From Streptomyces sp. NBC_01216 (GTDB lineage: Bacteria > Actinomycetota > Actinomycetes > Streptomycetales > Streptomycetaceae): a stretch of 64,000 nt of DNA. Position 1 is the first letter of the stretch, and each line of letters begins with the position of its first letter. The stretch lies in assembly GCF_035994945.1 (NCBI RefSeq), contig NZ_CP108677.1:2108001-2172000 (forward strand). The letters run 5' to 3'. The notes beneath the pieces are model-generated. The model saw only the letters and a program-made list of their open reading frames with translations. It made no database searches and had not been told where the DNA came from. This document shows positions 9,433 through 17,520 of this stretch, one piece after another. A program made the translations under genes and the position numbers.

Positions 9433-10371
9433 ATGAGCGACACTTCCTCCCCCTTCGGCTTCGAGCTCGTGCGGCGTGGTTACGACCGCGGTCAGGTGGA
9501 CGACCGCATTACCAAGCTCGTCGCCGACCGTGACAGTGCTCTGTCCCGAATCACCTCTCTGGAAAAGCGCATCGAGGAGCTCCACCTCGAGACGCAGAAC
9601 GCCCAGGCCCAGGTCTCCGACGCGGAGCCGTCGTACGCCGGTCTCGGTGCCCGTGTCGAGAAGATCCTGCGGCTGGCGGAGGAGGAGGCGAAGGACCTGC
9701 GCGAGGAGGCCCGCCGCGCCGCCGAGCAGCACCGCGAGCTGGCCGAGTCGGCCGCCCAGCAGGTGCGCAACGACGCCGAGTCCTTCGCCGCGGACCGCAA
9801 GGCGAAGGCCGACGACGAGGGCGTCCGGATCGTCGAGAAGGCACAGGGTGAGGCCAACTCGCTGCGCGCCGAGGCCCAGAAGGACGCGCAGTCGAAGCGG
9901 GAGGAGGCGGACGCCCTCTTCGAGGAGACCCGCGCCAAGGCCGCCCAGGCCGCCGCGGACTTCGAGACGAACCTCGCCAAGCGCCGCGAGCAGTCGGAGC
10001 GCGACCTCGCCTCGCGTCAGGCGAAGGCCGAGAAGCGCCTCGCCGAGATCGAGCACCGCGCCGAGCAGCTGCGGCTGGAGGCCGAGAAGCTCCGTACGGA
10101 CGCGGAGCGCCGGGCCCGCCAGACGGTGGAGACCGCGCAGCGGCAGGCCGAGGACATCGTGGCCGACGCGAACGCCAAGGCCGACCGGATCCGTTCGGAA
10201 TCGGAGCGCGAGCTGGCGGCGCTGACGAACCGGCGCGACTCGATCAACGCGCAGCTGACCAACGTCCGCGAGATGCTGGCCACGCTGACCGGTGCCGCGG
10301 TGGCGGCGGCGGGCTCGCCGATCGACGACGAGTCGGCCACCCGCGGTGTCCCGGCCCAGCAGTCGCGGTGA
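9433..10371 (+). CDS. filP: Intermediate-filament-like coiled-coil protein FilP
   Basis: A 312-residue filament-forming coiled-coil protein that stiffens hyphae and works with Scy and DivIVA in polar growth; older annotations call it a cellulose-binding protein. The N-terminus FGFELVRRGYDRGQVDDRI (about 8-26) is the DivIVA-like membrane/polarity motif. A gap of about 25 residues (QVSDAEPSYAGLG) separates it from a long coiled coil at about 75-290 with AEAEKxRxEA-type repeats. It ends in a short disordered tail. Length equals S. coelicolor FilP. The gene follows scy, and a clear intrinsic terminator follows it. Confidence 0.93.
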   Translation: MSDTSSPFGFELVRRGYDRGQVDDRITKLVADRDSALSRITSLEKRIEELHLETQNAQAQVSDAEPSYAGLGARVEKILRLAEEEAKDLREEARRAAEQHRELAESAAQQVRNDAESFAADRKAKADDEGVRIVEKAQGEANSLRAEAQKDAQSKREEADALFEETRAKAAQAAADFETNLAKRREQSERDLASRQAKAEKRLAEIEHRAEQLRLEAEKLRTDAERRARQTVETAQRQAEDIVADANAKADRIRSESERELAALTNRRDSINAQLTNVREMLATLTGAAVAAAGSPIDDESATRGVPAQQSR

Positions 10372-10451
10372 CGTCGTCGCACCGACGCCGTCGGCCGTGA
10401 GGCGGTCGCCGGTCCGGTCCCCCTCCCGCTGAGCGACGAACAGCCGGAAAT

Positions 10452-10480
10452 CCCCCCGCCATATCAGTGGCGGGGGGTTT
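10452..10480 (+). terminator. Intrinsic terminator after filP
   Basis: Perfect 10-bp stem (CCCCCCGCCA / TGGCGGGGGG) with a 6-base loop and followed by TTT. This is a classic rho-independent terminator 80 bases past the filP stop. Confidence 0.9.
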
Positions 10481-10490
10481 CGCGCACCCG

Positions 10491-10503
10491 TAGGTTGTTC
10501 CCA
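10491..10503 (+). promoter_or_regulatory. Probable leaderless promoter of the first ABC operon
   Basis: TAGGTT (10491-10496) lies six bases before the ATG at 10503, and no ribosome-binding site is seen. As with absC, this spacing puts the transcription start at the start codon. No convincing -35 is seen, because the filP terminator occupies that position. Confidence 0.4.
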
Positions 10504-11477
10504 TGATCGAGCTCGAGGCCCTGACGAAACGATTCGGGACGAAGACGGCGGTGGACCGGCTTTCCTTCCAGGTGCGGCCGGGGGTGGTGACCGGCTTCCT
10601 GGGGCCCAACGGCGCGGGCAAGTCGACCACGATGCGCATGATGCTCGATCTGGACAACCCGACGAGCGGGACGGTCCGGATCGACGGGAAGCACTACCGG
10701 GAGCTGCAGGAGCCGCTGAAGTACATCGGGGCGCTGCTCGACGCCAAGGCGATGCACGGCGGCCGGTCCGCCTACAACAACCTGCTGTGTCTCGCGCAGT
10801 CGAACCGCATCCCGGCGAGCCGGGTCGGCGAGGTGCTCGATCTGGTCGGGCTGACGCAGGTGGCGAAGAAGAAGTCGAAGGGCTTCTCGCTGGGTATGGG
10901 GCAGCGACTGGGAATCGCCTCGGCGCTGCTCGGCGATCCCGAGATCCTGATGTTCGACGAACCCGTCAATGGTCTGGACCCCGAGGGAATTCACTGGATC
11001 CGCAATCTTATGAAGGCGCTGGCCGCCGAGGGCCGGACGATCTTCGTTTCCAGCCATCTGATGAGTGAAATGGCCCTGACAGCCGATCATCTGATCGTGA
11101 TCGGTCAGGGGAAACTGCTCGCCGACACCTCGATGGCCGATTTCATCCAGCAGAATTCCCGCAGTTACGTGCGCCTGCGCTCGCCGCAACAGGAGAGTCT
11201 CCGCGACGTCCTGCAGGCCAACGGCTTCACCGCCGTCGAGGCCGGGGGCGGCACTCTGGAGGTCGACGGCGCGACCACGGAGAAGCTGGGCGAACTGGCC
11301 GCCGAGAACCAGCTGGTCCTGCACGAGCTGAGTGCTCAGCGGGCCTCGCTGGAGGAGGCGTTCATGCAGATGACCGCCGGCGCGGTGGAATACCACGCGC
11401 ACGGCACCGACGTACACGGCGCGGCCGCTCCGGCCGCCGCGGGCCCCCGCTGGGGCGACACCACCAAGGGAGCCTGA
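10503..11477 (+). CDS. ABC-2 type exporter, ATP-binding subunit (first pair)
   Basis: A 324-residue ATPase that powers export by the adjacent membrane subunit. Walker A is GPNGAGKST (about 35-43). The signature is FSLGMGQRLGIA, a common variant of LSGGQ in this subfamily. Walker B with the catalytic Glu is MFDEPVNGLDPEG, followed by the H-loop in FVSSHLMSEM. The C-terminal region of about 100 residues is typical of drug/bacitracin-exporter-like ATPases. The permease gene starts 3 bases later. A strongly similar ATPase-permease pair lies immediately downstream, so the two systems arose by tandem duplication. Substrate unknown. Confidence 0.9.
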   Translation: MIELEALTKRFGTKTAVDRLSFQVRPGVVTGFLGPNGAGKSTTMRMMLDLDNPTSGTVRIDGKHYRELQEPLKYIGALLDAKAMHGGRSAYNNLLCLAQSNRIPASRVGEVLDLVGLTQVAKKKSKGFSLGMGQRLGIASALLGDPEILMFDEPVNGLDPEGIHWIRNLMKALAAEGRTIFVSSHLMSEMALTADHLIVIGQGKLLADTSMADFIQQNSRSYVRLRSPQQESLRDVLQANGFTAVEAGGGTLEVDGATTEKLGELAAENQLVLHELSAQRASLEEAFMQMTAGAVEYHAHGTDVHGAAAPAAAGPRWGDTTKGA

Positions 11478-11480
11478 ACG

Positions 11481-12260
11481 ATGGCAGCGGTATCCGCGGT
11501 CCTCCGGTCGGAGTGGACCAAGATCCGTACGGTCTCTTCGACCGTCTGGACACTGGCCAGCGCGCTGCTGGTGACCGTGGCGATGAGCGCGGCCCTGTGC
11601 GCGCTGCTGAAGTCCACCTTCGACGACCTGTCGGAGGCCGAGCAGGCCACCTTCGACCCGACCTTCGTCAGTTTCTCCGGTCTGGTCCTCGGCCAGCTGG
11701 CGATGGTCGTCTTCGGTGTCCTGGTGGTCGGCACCGAGTACTCCTCGGGCATGATCCGCACCTCGCTCGCGGCGGTCCCCCAGCGCGCGAGCTTCCTCTT
11801 CAGCAAGATCGCCGTGGCGGGCGCCCTGGCCCTGGGAGTGGGCCTGGCGACCAGCTTCCTCTCCTTCTTCCTGGGACAGGCGCTGCTCGGCGAGCACCGC
11901 ACGACCCTCGGCGCGGACAACGTGCTGCGGGCGGTGGTCGGGGGCGGGCTCTACATGGGGCTGATCGCGCTGTTCTCGATGGGCGTGGCGACGATGCTGC
12001 GCTCCTCCATGCTCTCGCTCGGCATCCTGGTTCCGTTCTTCTTCCTGGTCTCGCAGATCCTGTCCGCGGTCCCGAAGGCCAAGGAGGTCGCGCGGTACTT
12101 CCCGGACCAGGCGGGTTCCAAGATCATGCAGGTCGTCCCGGACGCCCTGAACTCCGAGGAGGCCCCGTACGGTCCGTGGGGTGGTCTGGGCATCATGCTG
12201 CTCTGGGTCGCGGCGGCGCTGCTGGGCGGCTACGCGGTCCTGAAGAAGCGGGACGCCTGA
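11481..12260 (+). CDS. ABC-2 type exporter, permease subunit (first pair)
   Basis: A 259-residue integral membrane protein with about six hydrophobic segments. It has the ABC-2 coupling sequence SEWTKIRTVSSTVWTL near residue 10 and GTEYSSGMIRTSLAAVP near residue 85, both typical of exporter permeases that pair with the upstream ATPase. It is cotranscribed with the ATPase gene (3-base gap). Its TGA stop is the first three bases of a half-copy of the dispersed TGAGAGCCTGTCGGG repeat. Substrate not predictable. Confidence 0.88.
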   Translation: MAAVSAVLRSEWTKIRTVSSTVWTLASALLVTVAMSAALCALLKSTFDDLSEAEQATFDPTFVSFSGLVLGQLAMVVFGVLVVGTEYSSGMIRTSLAAVPQRASFLFSKIAVAGALALGVGLATSFLSFFLGQALLGEHRTTLGADNVLRAVVGGGLYMGLIALFSMGVATMLRSSMLSLGILVPFFFLVSQILSAVPKAKEVARYFPDQAGSKIMQVVPDALNSEEAPYGPWGGLGIMLLWVAAALLGGYAVLKKRDA

Positions 12261-12278
12261 GAGCCTGTCGGGTGGCCG
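12258..12278 (+). repeat. Half-copy of dispersed palindromic repeat
   Basis: TGAGAGCCTGTCGGGTGGCC starts exactly at the permease stop codon. Only the left arm is recognisable. Related copies lie at 17354-17426, 27402-27447 and 39119-39203. Confidence 0.7.
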
Positions 12279-12289
12279 GTGCCGGGCTC

Positions 12290-12316
12290 CGGGGCGCGCG
12301 CCGGCCGCGCGCCCCG
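12290..12316 (+). terminator. Hairpin terminator after the first ABC pair
   Basis: Perfect 11-bp GC stem (CGGGGCGCGCG / CGCGCGCCCCG) with a 5-base loop, 30 bases past the permease stop. No T-run. Confidence 0.65.
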
Positions 12317-12441
12317 CATCGCTCATCAGTTCGAACTTCGCCGGAACCGTCGACGGCTCGATAGGCTCCTAGGTCATACGGGGGGCTCCGGCCGCAGGCC
12401 ACGGCCCCGACGAGGACCTGACCTGTCGATGGGGCTGGAGA

Positions 12442-13533
12442 ATGATCGAGGCAGTCGGCCTGACGAAGCGCTACGGCGCCAAGACGGCCGTGTACAACCT
12501 TTCCTTCCACGTACGCCCGGGGACCGTCACCGGCTTCCTCGGGCCCAACGGCTCCGGCAAGTCGACGACGATGCGCATGATCCTCGGCCTCGACCGGCCG
12601 ACGGCCGGCCACGTCACGATCGGCGGGCACCCCTTCCGGGAGCTGCCGAACGCGCCCCGGCAGGTCGGTGCCCTGCTCGACGCCAAGGCGGTGCACGGCG
12701 GGCGCAGCGCCCGCAGCCACCTGCTCTCGCTCGCCCAGCTCGCCGGCATCCCGGCGCAGCGGGTCGACGAGGTGCTCGGGGTCGTCGGACTGCAGGATGT
12801 GGCCAAGCGCCGCTCGAAGGGCTTCTCGCTCGGCATGGGGCAGCGTCTCGGCATCGCGGCGGCCCTCCTCGGCGACCCGCAGGTCCTGCTCTTCGACGAA
12901 CCGGTCAACGGCCTGGACCCCGAGGGCATCCTCTGGGTCCGCAACCTGATGAAGAAGCTGGCCTCCGAGGGCCGGACCGTCTTCGTCTCCAGCCACCTCA
13001 TGAGCGAGATGGCGCTGACCGCCGACCACCTGATCGTGATCGGCCGCGGGCAGCTGCTCGCCGACATGAGCGTCAAGGACTTCATCTCCGCGAACTCGGC
13101 GGACTTCGCGCGGGTACGGACGCCGCAGACGGAACCCCAGCAACGGGAGAAGCTGACCACCGCGCTCACCGAGGCCGGCGGCCGGGTGATGTCCGAGCCG
13201 GACGGGGCGCTGCGGGTGACCGGGCTCCCGCTGCCGCGGATCAGCGACGTGGCACACCAGGCGGACGTACGACTCTGGGAGCTGTCCCCGCACCAGGCGT
13301 CGCTGGAGGAGGCGTACATGCGCATGACGCAGGGCGCCGTGGACTACCGCTCCACCGAGGATCGGCTGGCCCATCTCGAGCAGCCCCGTCCGGCGCACCT
13401 GCCGCCCGCCCCGCAGCCTGGGTACGTCGTACCCGAGGTCCCGCAGCAGGACTGGTACGCCCCGCCGCCGCCCGGACAGAACCCGTACGCGACGCAGAGC
13501 GAGCCCGCCCCGAAGCCCGAGGACCCCCGATGA
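12442..13533 (+). CDS. ABC-2 type exporter, ATP-binding subunit (second pair)
   Basis: A 363-residue paralogue of the ATPase at 10503. Walker A is GPNGSGKST (about 35-43), the signature FSLGMGQRLGIA, Walker B LLFDEPVNGLDPEG and the H-loop FVSSHLMSEM. It differs by a longer C-terminus: about 60 residues of Pro/Tyr/Gln-rich low-complexity sequence after residue 300. The ATG at 12442 has GGAGA directly upstream. Its stop overlaps the permease start (ATGA). The pair is a second export system of unknown substrate, about 180 bases after the first one. Confidence 0.9.
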   Translation: MIEAVGLTKRYGAKTAVYNLSFHVRPGTVTGFLGPNGSGKSTTMRMILGLDRPTAGHVTIGGHPFRELPNAPRQVGALLDAKAVHGGRSARSHLLSLAQLAGIPAQRVDEVLGVVGLQDVAKRRSKGFSLGMGQRLGIAAALLGDPQVLLFDEPVNGLDPEGILWVRNLMKKLASEGRTVFVSSHLMSEMALTADHLIVIGRGQLLADMSVKDFISANSADFARVRTPQTEPQQREKLTTALTEAGGRVMSEPDGALRVTGLPLPRISDVAHQADVRLWELSPHQASLEEAYMRMTQGAVDYRSTEDRLAHLEQPRPAHLPPAPQPGYVVPEVPQQDWYAPPPPGQNPYATQSEPAPKPEDPR

Positions 13534-14339
13534 CCACCCCCCACTCGTACGTCTCGCCCATTCCGGTCCGCAGGGCGCACCTCGGTGACGCCCTCGCCTC
13601 GGAATGGACCAAGATCCGTTCGGTGCGCTCCACGATGTGGACGCTCGGTGTGATGGTGCTGCTGATGCTCGGCATCGGGCTGGGCGTCGGCGCGCTCGTC
13701 GCCGCCAACGCTCCCGACACCGAGGACGCGTCGGCGCTCGGCCTCGGCTTCTTCGGCATGCTGCCCGGTTCGATCTGCGTGATCACGCTCGGCGTGCTGA
13801 CGATCGCCTCCGAGTACGGCACGGGCATGATCCGCACCACGCTGACGGCCTGCCCGAGCCGGACCCGGGTGCTGACCGCCAAGGCGATCGTCTTCTTCCT
13901 GCTCGTCTTCACTCTCACCACCGTCGTCACCGCGGTCGTCGGCGCGATCCAGGTGGCGATGGTCGACGCCGTCGATCCGACCGGCGCGGAGTGGCTGCGG
14001 GCGACCGTCGGCGCCGGTCTCTACACGGCGCTGCTCGGTCTGCTCTCGCTCGCGCTCGGATCGGTCATCCGGCACTCGGCGGGTGCGATCACCGTCATGA
14101 TCGGCGTGCTGCTGCTTCCGCTGGTGGCCGCCATGTTCATGTTCTCGGAGTCCATGAGGGCCGTGCAGAAGGCGCTCCTGACCTACGCGATCCCCTCGCA
14201 GATGATCTCGCTCTACAGCGAGACGCCCACCCTCAACGGCGAGGGCCCGACCGGCTGGGAACCCGTGCTGATCCTGCTGACCGTGACCGCCGCCGCCCTG
14301 GGCGGCGCCTACGCCCTGCTGAACCGGCGCGACGTCTGA
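13530..14339 (+). CDS. ABC-2 type exporter, permease subunit (second pair)
   Basis: A 269-residue membrane protein with about six hydrophobic segments. ASEWTKIRSVRSTMWTLGV (about 24-42) and ASEYGTGMIRTTLTACPSR (about 88-106) correspond to SEWTKIRTVSSTVWTL and GTEYSSGMIRTSL of the first permease, showing common ancestry. The start codon overlaps the stop of its ATPase, so the two are translationally coupled. It converges on the minus-strand gene at 14388-14714; the 48 bases between hold no clear hairpin. Confidence 0.88.
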   Translation: MTTPHSYVSPIPVRRAHLGDALASEWTKIRSVRSTMWTLGVMVLLMLGIGLGVGALVAANAPDTEDASALGLGFFGMLPGSICVITLGVLTIASEYGTGMIRTTLTACPSRTRVLTAKAIVFFLLVFTLTTVVTAVVGAIQVAMVDAVDPTGAEWLRATVGAGLYTALLGLLSLALGSVIRHSAGAITVMIGVLLLPLVAAMFMFSESMRAVQKALLTYAIPSQMISLYSETPTLNGEGPTGWEPVLILLTVTAAALGGAYALLNRRDV

Positions 14340-14387
14340 CGACCCCCCGCCGGCACGCCCAGGCCGAGGCCGTGGTCCGGGGCGGTG

Positions 14388-14714
14388 TCAGTGGCGCGGC
14401 GCGTTGCGGGACCGCTGCACCCGGGTGGTGCGGCGGTCCTTCGCGTTCCAGCACGCCTTGTGCCAGTGCCGCCGGTCGTCCACTCCCCCGTACTCGGGCC
14501 AGGCCACCACGTGCGGGGCGCCCCCGGGGATCTCCTGGTCACAGCCGGGGCAGCGGTAACGCTTGCCGGGCCCGCTGGCTCCGGCCACGTGCCGGACGAG
14601 CCACTCCTCGCCCTGCCAGGACTCGCTGCGCTGCGATCCGCCGTACCTGTCGCCCGACGCACCCTGGGGATCGGGCTTCTCGCCGCCTTGGGGACGGTTG
14701 CGACGCGGGGACAC
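14388..14714 (-). CDS. Small Zn-ribbon-like protein of unknown function
   Basis: A 108-residue protein starting at GTG 14714 with GAGGTGAGAGA upstream. The first 45 residues are polar and disordered (Arg, Pro, Gln, Gly). The core has RCPGCDQEI (about 53-61) and HWHKACW (about 82-88), a plausible CxxC...HxxC zinc site, plus PHVVAWPEYGG between. Streptomyces homologues are often labelled ATP/GTP-binding protein, but I see no P-loop. It lies between the ABC permease and a flavin-dependent oxidoreductase and is on the opposite strand to both, so context gives no function. Confidence 0.7.
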   Translation of the reverse strand: MSPRRNRPQGGEKPDPQGASGDRYGGSQRSESWQGEEWLVRHVAGASGPGKRYRCPGCDQEIPGGAPHVVAWPEYGGVDDRRHWHKACWNAKDRRTTRVQRSRNAPRH

Positions 14715-14914
14715 TCTCTCACCTCACGGGGCCGGGAACACGGACGGTTCCGACAAGCCTACGGGCCGCGACACGGTCGCCCCGCCCCACTTCCGGGACG
14801 GCTTAGCGGAAAATCGCAAGAACTTCGGGACGGGCCGTTGCCTTTGGCACGTGTCAGACGTTGTTGCCCATACAGAGGGGGAGAAACGCGTCGGCCGCAA
14901 GGAGGCAGAAGGCG

Positions 14915-15949
14915 ATGCGCGTGGGTATGTTCGTGCTGGCCGCCCAGTTCCCGGGCCAGGGCCAGGGGGAGGCGTTGCACCGGGCGGTACGGACCGCCGA
15001 GGCCGCCGAGGAGGTGGGGCTCGACTCGGTCTGGCTGGCCGAGCACCATTTCGTTCCGTACGGCGTCTGTCCGTCGGCCGTGACCCTGGCGGCGCTGCTG
15101 CTGGGCCGCACACGCCGCGTCCGGGTCGGCACCGCGGTCAGCGTGCTGCCGAGCGTCCATCCGGTGGCACTCGGCGAGCAGGCGGCGCTGCTGCACCTCA
15201 TCTCCGGGGGACGGTTCACCCTCGGCGTGGGACGCGGCGGTCCGTGGGTCGACCTGGAGGTCTTCGGCGGCGGCCTGGAGGCGTACGAGAAGGGCTTCCC
15301 CGAGTCGCTCGACCTGCTGCTGCGCTGGTTGACAGAGCAGCGGGTGGGAGCCGCCGGCGAGCGGTACTCCTTCCGCGAGGTGACCGTCGTGCCGCGCCCG
15401 GACGAGCTGATCGGCGGGGACGCGGCCCCCGAGGTGGTCGTGGCCTGCACCTCCCCGCACAGCGTCCGGCTCGCCGCCGAGCGCGGCCTGCCGATGCTGC
15501 TCGGGATGCACTGCGGCGACGAGGAGAAGGCCGAGATGGTCTCCGCCTGGCGGCGTCGCGCGCGCGAGGCAGGGTACGACCCGGACGAGATCGCCCGGAT
15601 CGGCGCCGGGCACGTCTCGGCGGGCGTCGCCCAGATCGCGGACCGCGGTCCGGACGCCTCCGAGGCCCTGGTGAAGGCCATGCCCGGCTGGCTGCGGCAG
15701 GGCCTCGACGCCCATGTCACCGTGGACGGCCGGCTCCGGTCGATGCGTGACCCCGTGGCGTACACGGAACTGCTGTGCGCCCTGCACCCCGTGGGCACAC
15801 CACGGCTCGCGGCGGACCGGCTCGCGGCGACCTCGGAGCGCACCGGCATCACGCGCTTCGCCCTGCTCGCCGAGGGCTCGGGCGACCTCGCCGCCACCGA
15901 GGAGAACGTTCGGCGGCTGGGCGCGGAGGTACTGCCCCTGCTCGGATGA
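14915..15949 (+). CDS. LLM-class flavin-dependent oxidoreductase
   Basis: A 344-residue luciferase-like (TIM-barrel) FMN/F420-dependent monooxygenase or reductase. Recognisable elements are EEVGLDSVWLAEHHF near residue 30, VRVGTAVSVLPSVHPV near 70 and GGRFTLGVGRGGPWVD near 105; the last is the signature of the family. The start is ATG 14915, with AAGGAGG at 14899-14905 giving ideal spacing; an in-frame ATG at 14861 lacks a ribosome-binding site. The substrate, and whether the cofactor is FMN or F420, cannot be decided from sequence. Confidence 0.85.
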   Translation: MRVGMFVLAAQFPGQGQGEALHRAVRTAEAAEEVGLDSVWLAEHHFVPYGVCPSAVTLAALLLGRTRRVRVGTAVSVLPSVHPVALGEQAALLHLISGGRFTLGVGRGGPWVDLEVFGGGLEAYEKGFPESLDLLLRWLTEQRVGAAGERYSFREVTVVPRPDELIGGDAAPEVVVACTSPHSVRLAAERGLPMLLGMHCGDEEKAEMVSAWRRRAREAGYDPDEIARIGAGHVSAGVAQIADRGPDASEALVKAMPGWLRQGLDAHVTVDGRLRSMRDPVAYTELLCALHPVGTPRLAADRLAATSERTGITRFALLAEGSGDLAATEENVRRLGAEVLPLLG

Positions 15950-16062
15950 GGCGCACGCGCGCGGGAACACGGTGCCTCGTGGCGTCGCGCGGGGGATGCT
16001 GCCGCCCCGGAGTACCTCGCATCGTTCGTGTGTCCCGCGATGCGGAGCGGCAGCACCGTGCC

Positions 16063-16455
16063 TCAGCAGTCGCGGAGTTCCGGCGACTGGTTGAGCAGTT
16101 GGCCCCGTACGGAGGTGAAGCGGGCCAGCCGCTCGTCAACCGCCGGGTCCAGCGGGAACACCGCCACACGGTGGCAGTTCTGGAAGGCCAGACGCACGCC
16201 GAAGTGCCGCTGCAGCGCACCACGGATCGCGTCGCTCGCCAGTGCACGCAGCAGCTGACCACGTGCCTGCTCGTTCGGCGGCGGCGTCTGGTTGTCGGCG
16301 AACTCGCCGCCGTCGACCTTCAGCTGGGCCACCAGAGAACTGATCATCTCCCAGGCGTAGGGCAGGGAGGTCCGGACGCAGTCGACGAAGTCGGCTTCGT
16401 CGACCTCGCCTCGCTCGGCCTGTTCCAACAGCGCCGGTGAGACGTCGAGCGACAT
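16063..16455 (-). CDS. SCO5389-family protein
   Basis: A 130-residue protein starting at ATG 16455 with AGGAGA seven bases upstream. Longer upstream in-frame sequence is of unrelated composition and is rejected. The protein is acidic in its first third (LLEQAERGEVDEADFVDCVR), then has a helical SSLVAQLKVDGGEFADN and a His/Cys-containing NCHRVAVFPLDP. It matches, by recognition, the small conserved actinobacterial family named after S. coelicolor SCO5389. No catalytic motif, signal peptide or membrane helix is seen. Function unknown. It diverges from nucS across 229 bases. Confidence 0.75.
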   Translation of the reverse strand: MSLDVSPALLEQAERGEVDEADFVDCVRTSLPYAWEMISSLVAQLKVDGGEFADNQTPPPNEQARGQLLRALASDAIRGALQRHFGVRLAFQNCHRVAVFPLDPAVDERLARFTSVRGQLLNQSPELRDC

Positions 16456-16684
16456 GGGTTCTCCTCTCGCGACCCCGACGGACGGGGTCTTACGGGCAGG
16501 GATGAAGGAGCCCCCGTGCAACACGCAGCGTGCACGGACGACGACCTCCTGCTTCCACGGTAAGCGCGCCGTCCGAAGCACACCAGGAGATTGAGAGCAC
16601 AACCGGCCAATAACCGACGGGCGCGGGACGGGTGTTAACAGCCGAATCGCGCGGATGAGCATGTGTCTTGTAGCGTTGCCGACC

Positions 16685-17356
16685 ATGCGCCTCGTCATCG
16701 CCCGCTGCTCCGTGGACTACGCGGGCCGGCTCACGGCCCACCTGCCCTCCGCCCCCCGTCTGATCCTGGTCAAGGCAGACGGCAGCGTCTCCATCCACGC
16801 GGACGACCGGGCGTACAAACCGCTCAACTGGATGTCCCCGCCGTGCACCCTGAAGGAGGGCGTCGACGGCGAGGCGGGCATCTGGACGGTCATCAACAAA
16901 GCGGGCGAGAAACTGATCATCACGATGGAGGAGATCCTCCACGACTCCTCGCACGAACTGGGCGTCGACCCGGGTCTCATCAAGGACGGCGTGGAAGCGC
17001 ACCTCCAGGAACTGCTCGCCGACCGCATCGAGACACTCGGCGAGGGCCACACCCTGATCCGGCGCGAGTACCCGACCGCGATCGGTCCGGTGGACATCCT
17101 GTGCCGGGACGCCGACGGCGCGACCGTCGCCGTGGAGATCAAGCGCCGCGGCGAGATCGACGGCGTGGAGCAGCTGACCCGCTACCTGGAGCTGCTCAAC
17201 CGCGACCCCCACCTGGCGCCGGTGAAGGGCGTCTTCGCCGCCCAGGAGATCAAGCCGCAGGCGCGGGTGCTCGCGACGGACCGGGGCATCGGCTGCGTGG
17301 TCCTCGACTACGACGCGCTGCGCGGCATCGAGGACGACAAACTGCGGCTCTTCTGA
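16685..17356 (+). CDS. nucS: Mismatch-specific endonuclease NucS (EndoMS)
   Basis: A 223-residue actinobacterial NucS. It cuts both strands at mismatches and provides non-canonical mismatch repair in bacteria without MutS/MutL. The N-terminal DNA-binding domain ([16 protein letters not shown]...) is followed by a C-terminal RecB-like nuclease with GPVDILCRD and [12 protein letters not shown], the PD-(D/E)xK active site. The C-terminal DDKLRLF resembles a beta-clamp-binding tail. TAGCGT (16671-16676) ends 8 bases before the ATG and no Shine-Dalgarno is visible, so a near-leaderless transcript is likely. The stop codon is the first element of a palindromic repeat copy. Confidence 0.93.
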   Translation: MRLVIARCSVDYAGRLTAHLPSAPRLILVKADGSVSIHADDRAYKPLNWMSPPCTLKEGVDGEAGIWTVINKAGEKLIITMEEILHDSSHELGVDPGLIKDGVEAHLQELLADRIETLGEGHTLIRREYPTAIGPVDILCRDADGATVAVEIKRRGEIDGVEQLTRYLELLNRDPHLAPVKGVFAAQEIKPQARVLATDRGIGCVVLDYDALRGIEDDKLRLF

Positions 17357-17426
17357 GAGCCGGCGGGGTGGCCTTCGGCCGCGGGGATCTGAGGGCCTGT
17401 CGACCGAAGGCCACCCGACAGGCCCT
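17354..17426. repeat. Dispersed palindromic repeat copy at the nucS stop
   Basis: The left arm (17357-17379) begins at the nucS TGA. The right arm is 17404-17426, and 24 bases separate them. The arms pair at 20 of 23 positions and match the perfect copy at 27402-27447. It may act as a nucS terminator. The remaining bases to 17520 hold only an imperfect hairpin near 17490-17515. Confidence 0.75.
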
Positions 17427-17520
17427 GAGGGCTGTCCCGGCATCCGCGGGGTGCCGGAGCGAGACCCGGGCCTGACGCGGCAGCGGTACCGCGTCCGGTC
17501 GTGACACGACGGACGGCCCG

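Noticed and set aside
14388..14714. ATP/GTP-binding protein label for the small minus-strand gene
   Set aside because: No Walker A or B motif is present; the only motif is a possible zinc site.
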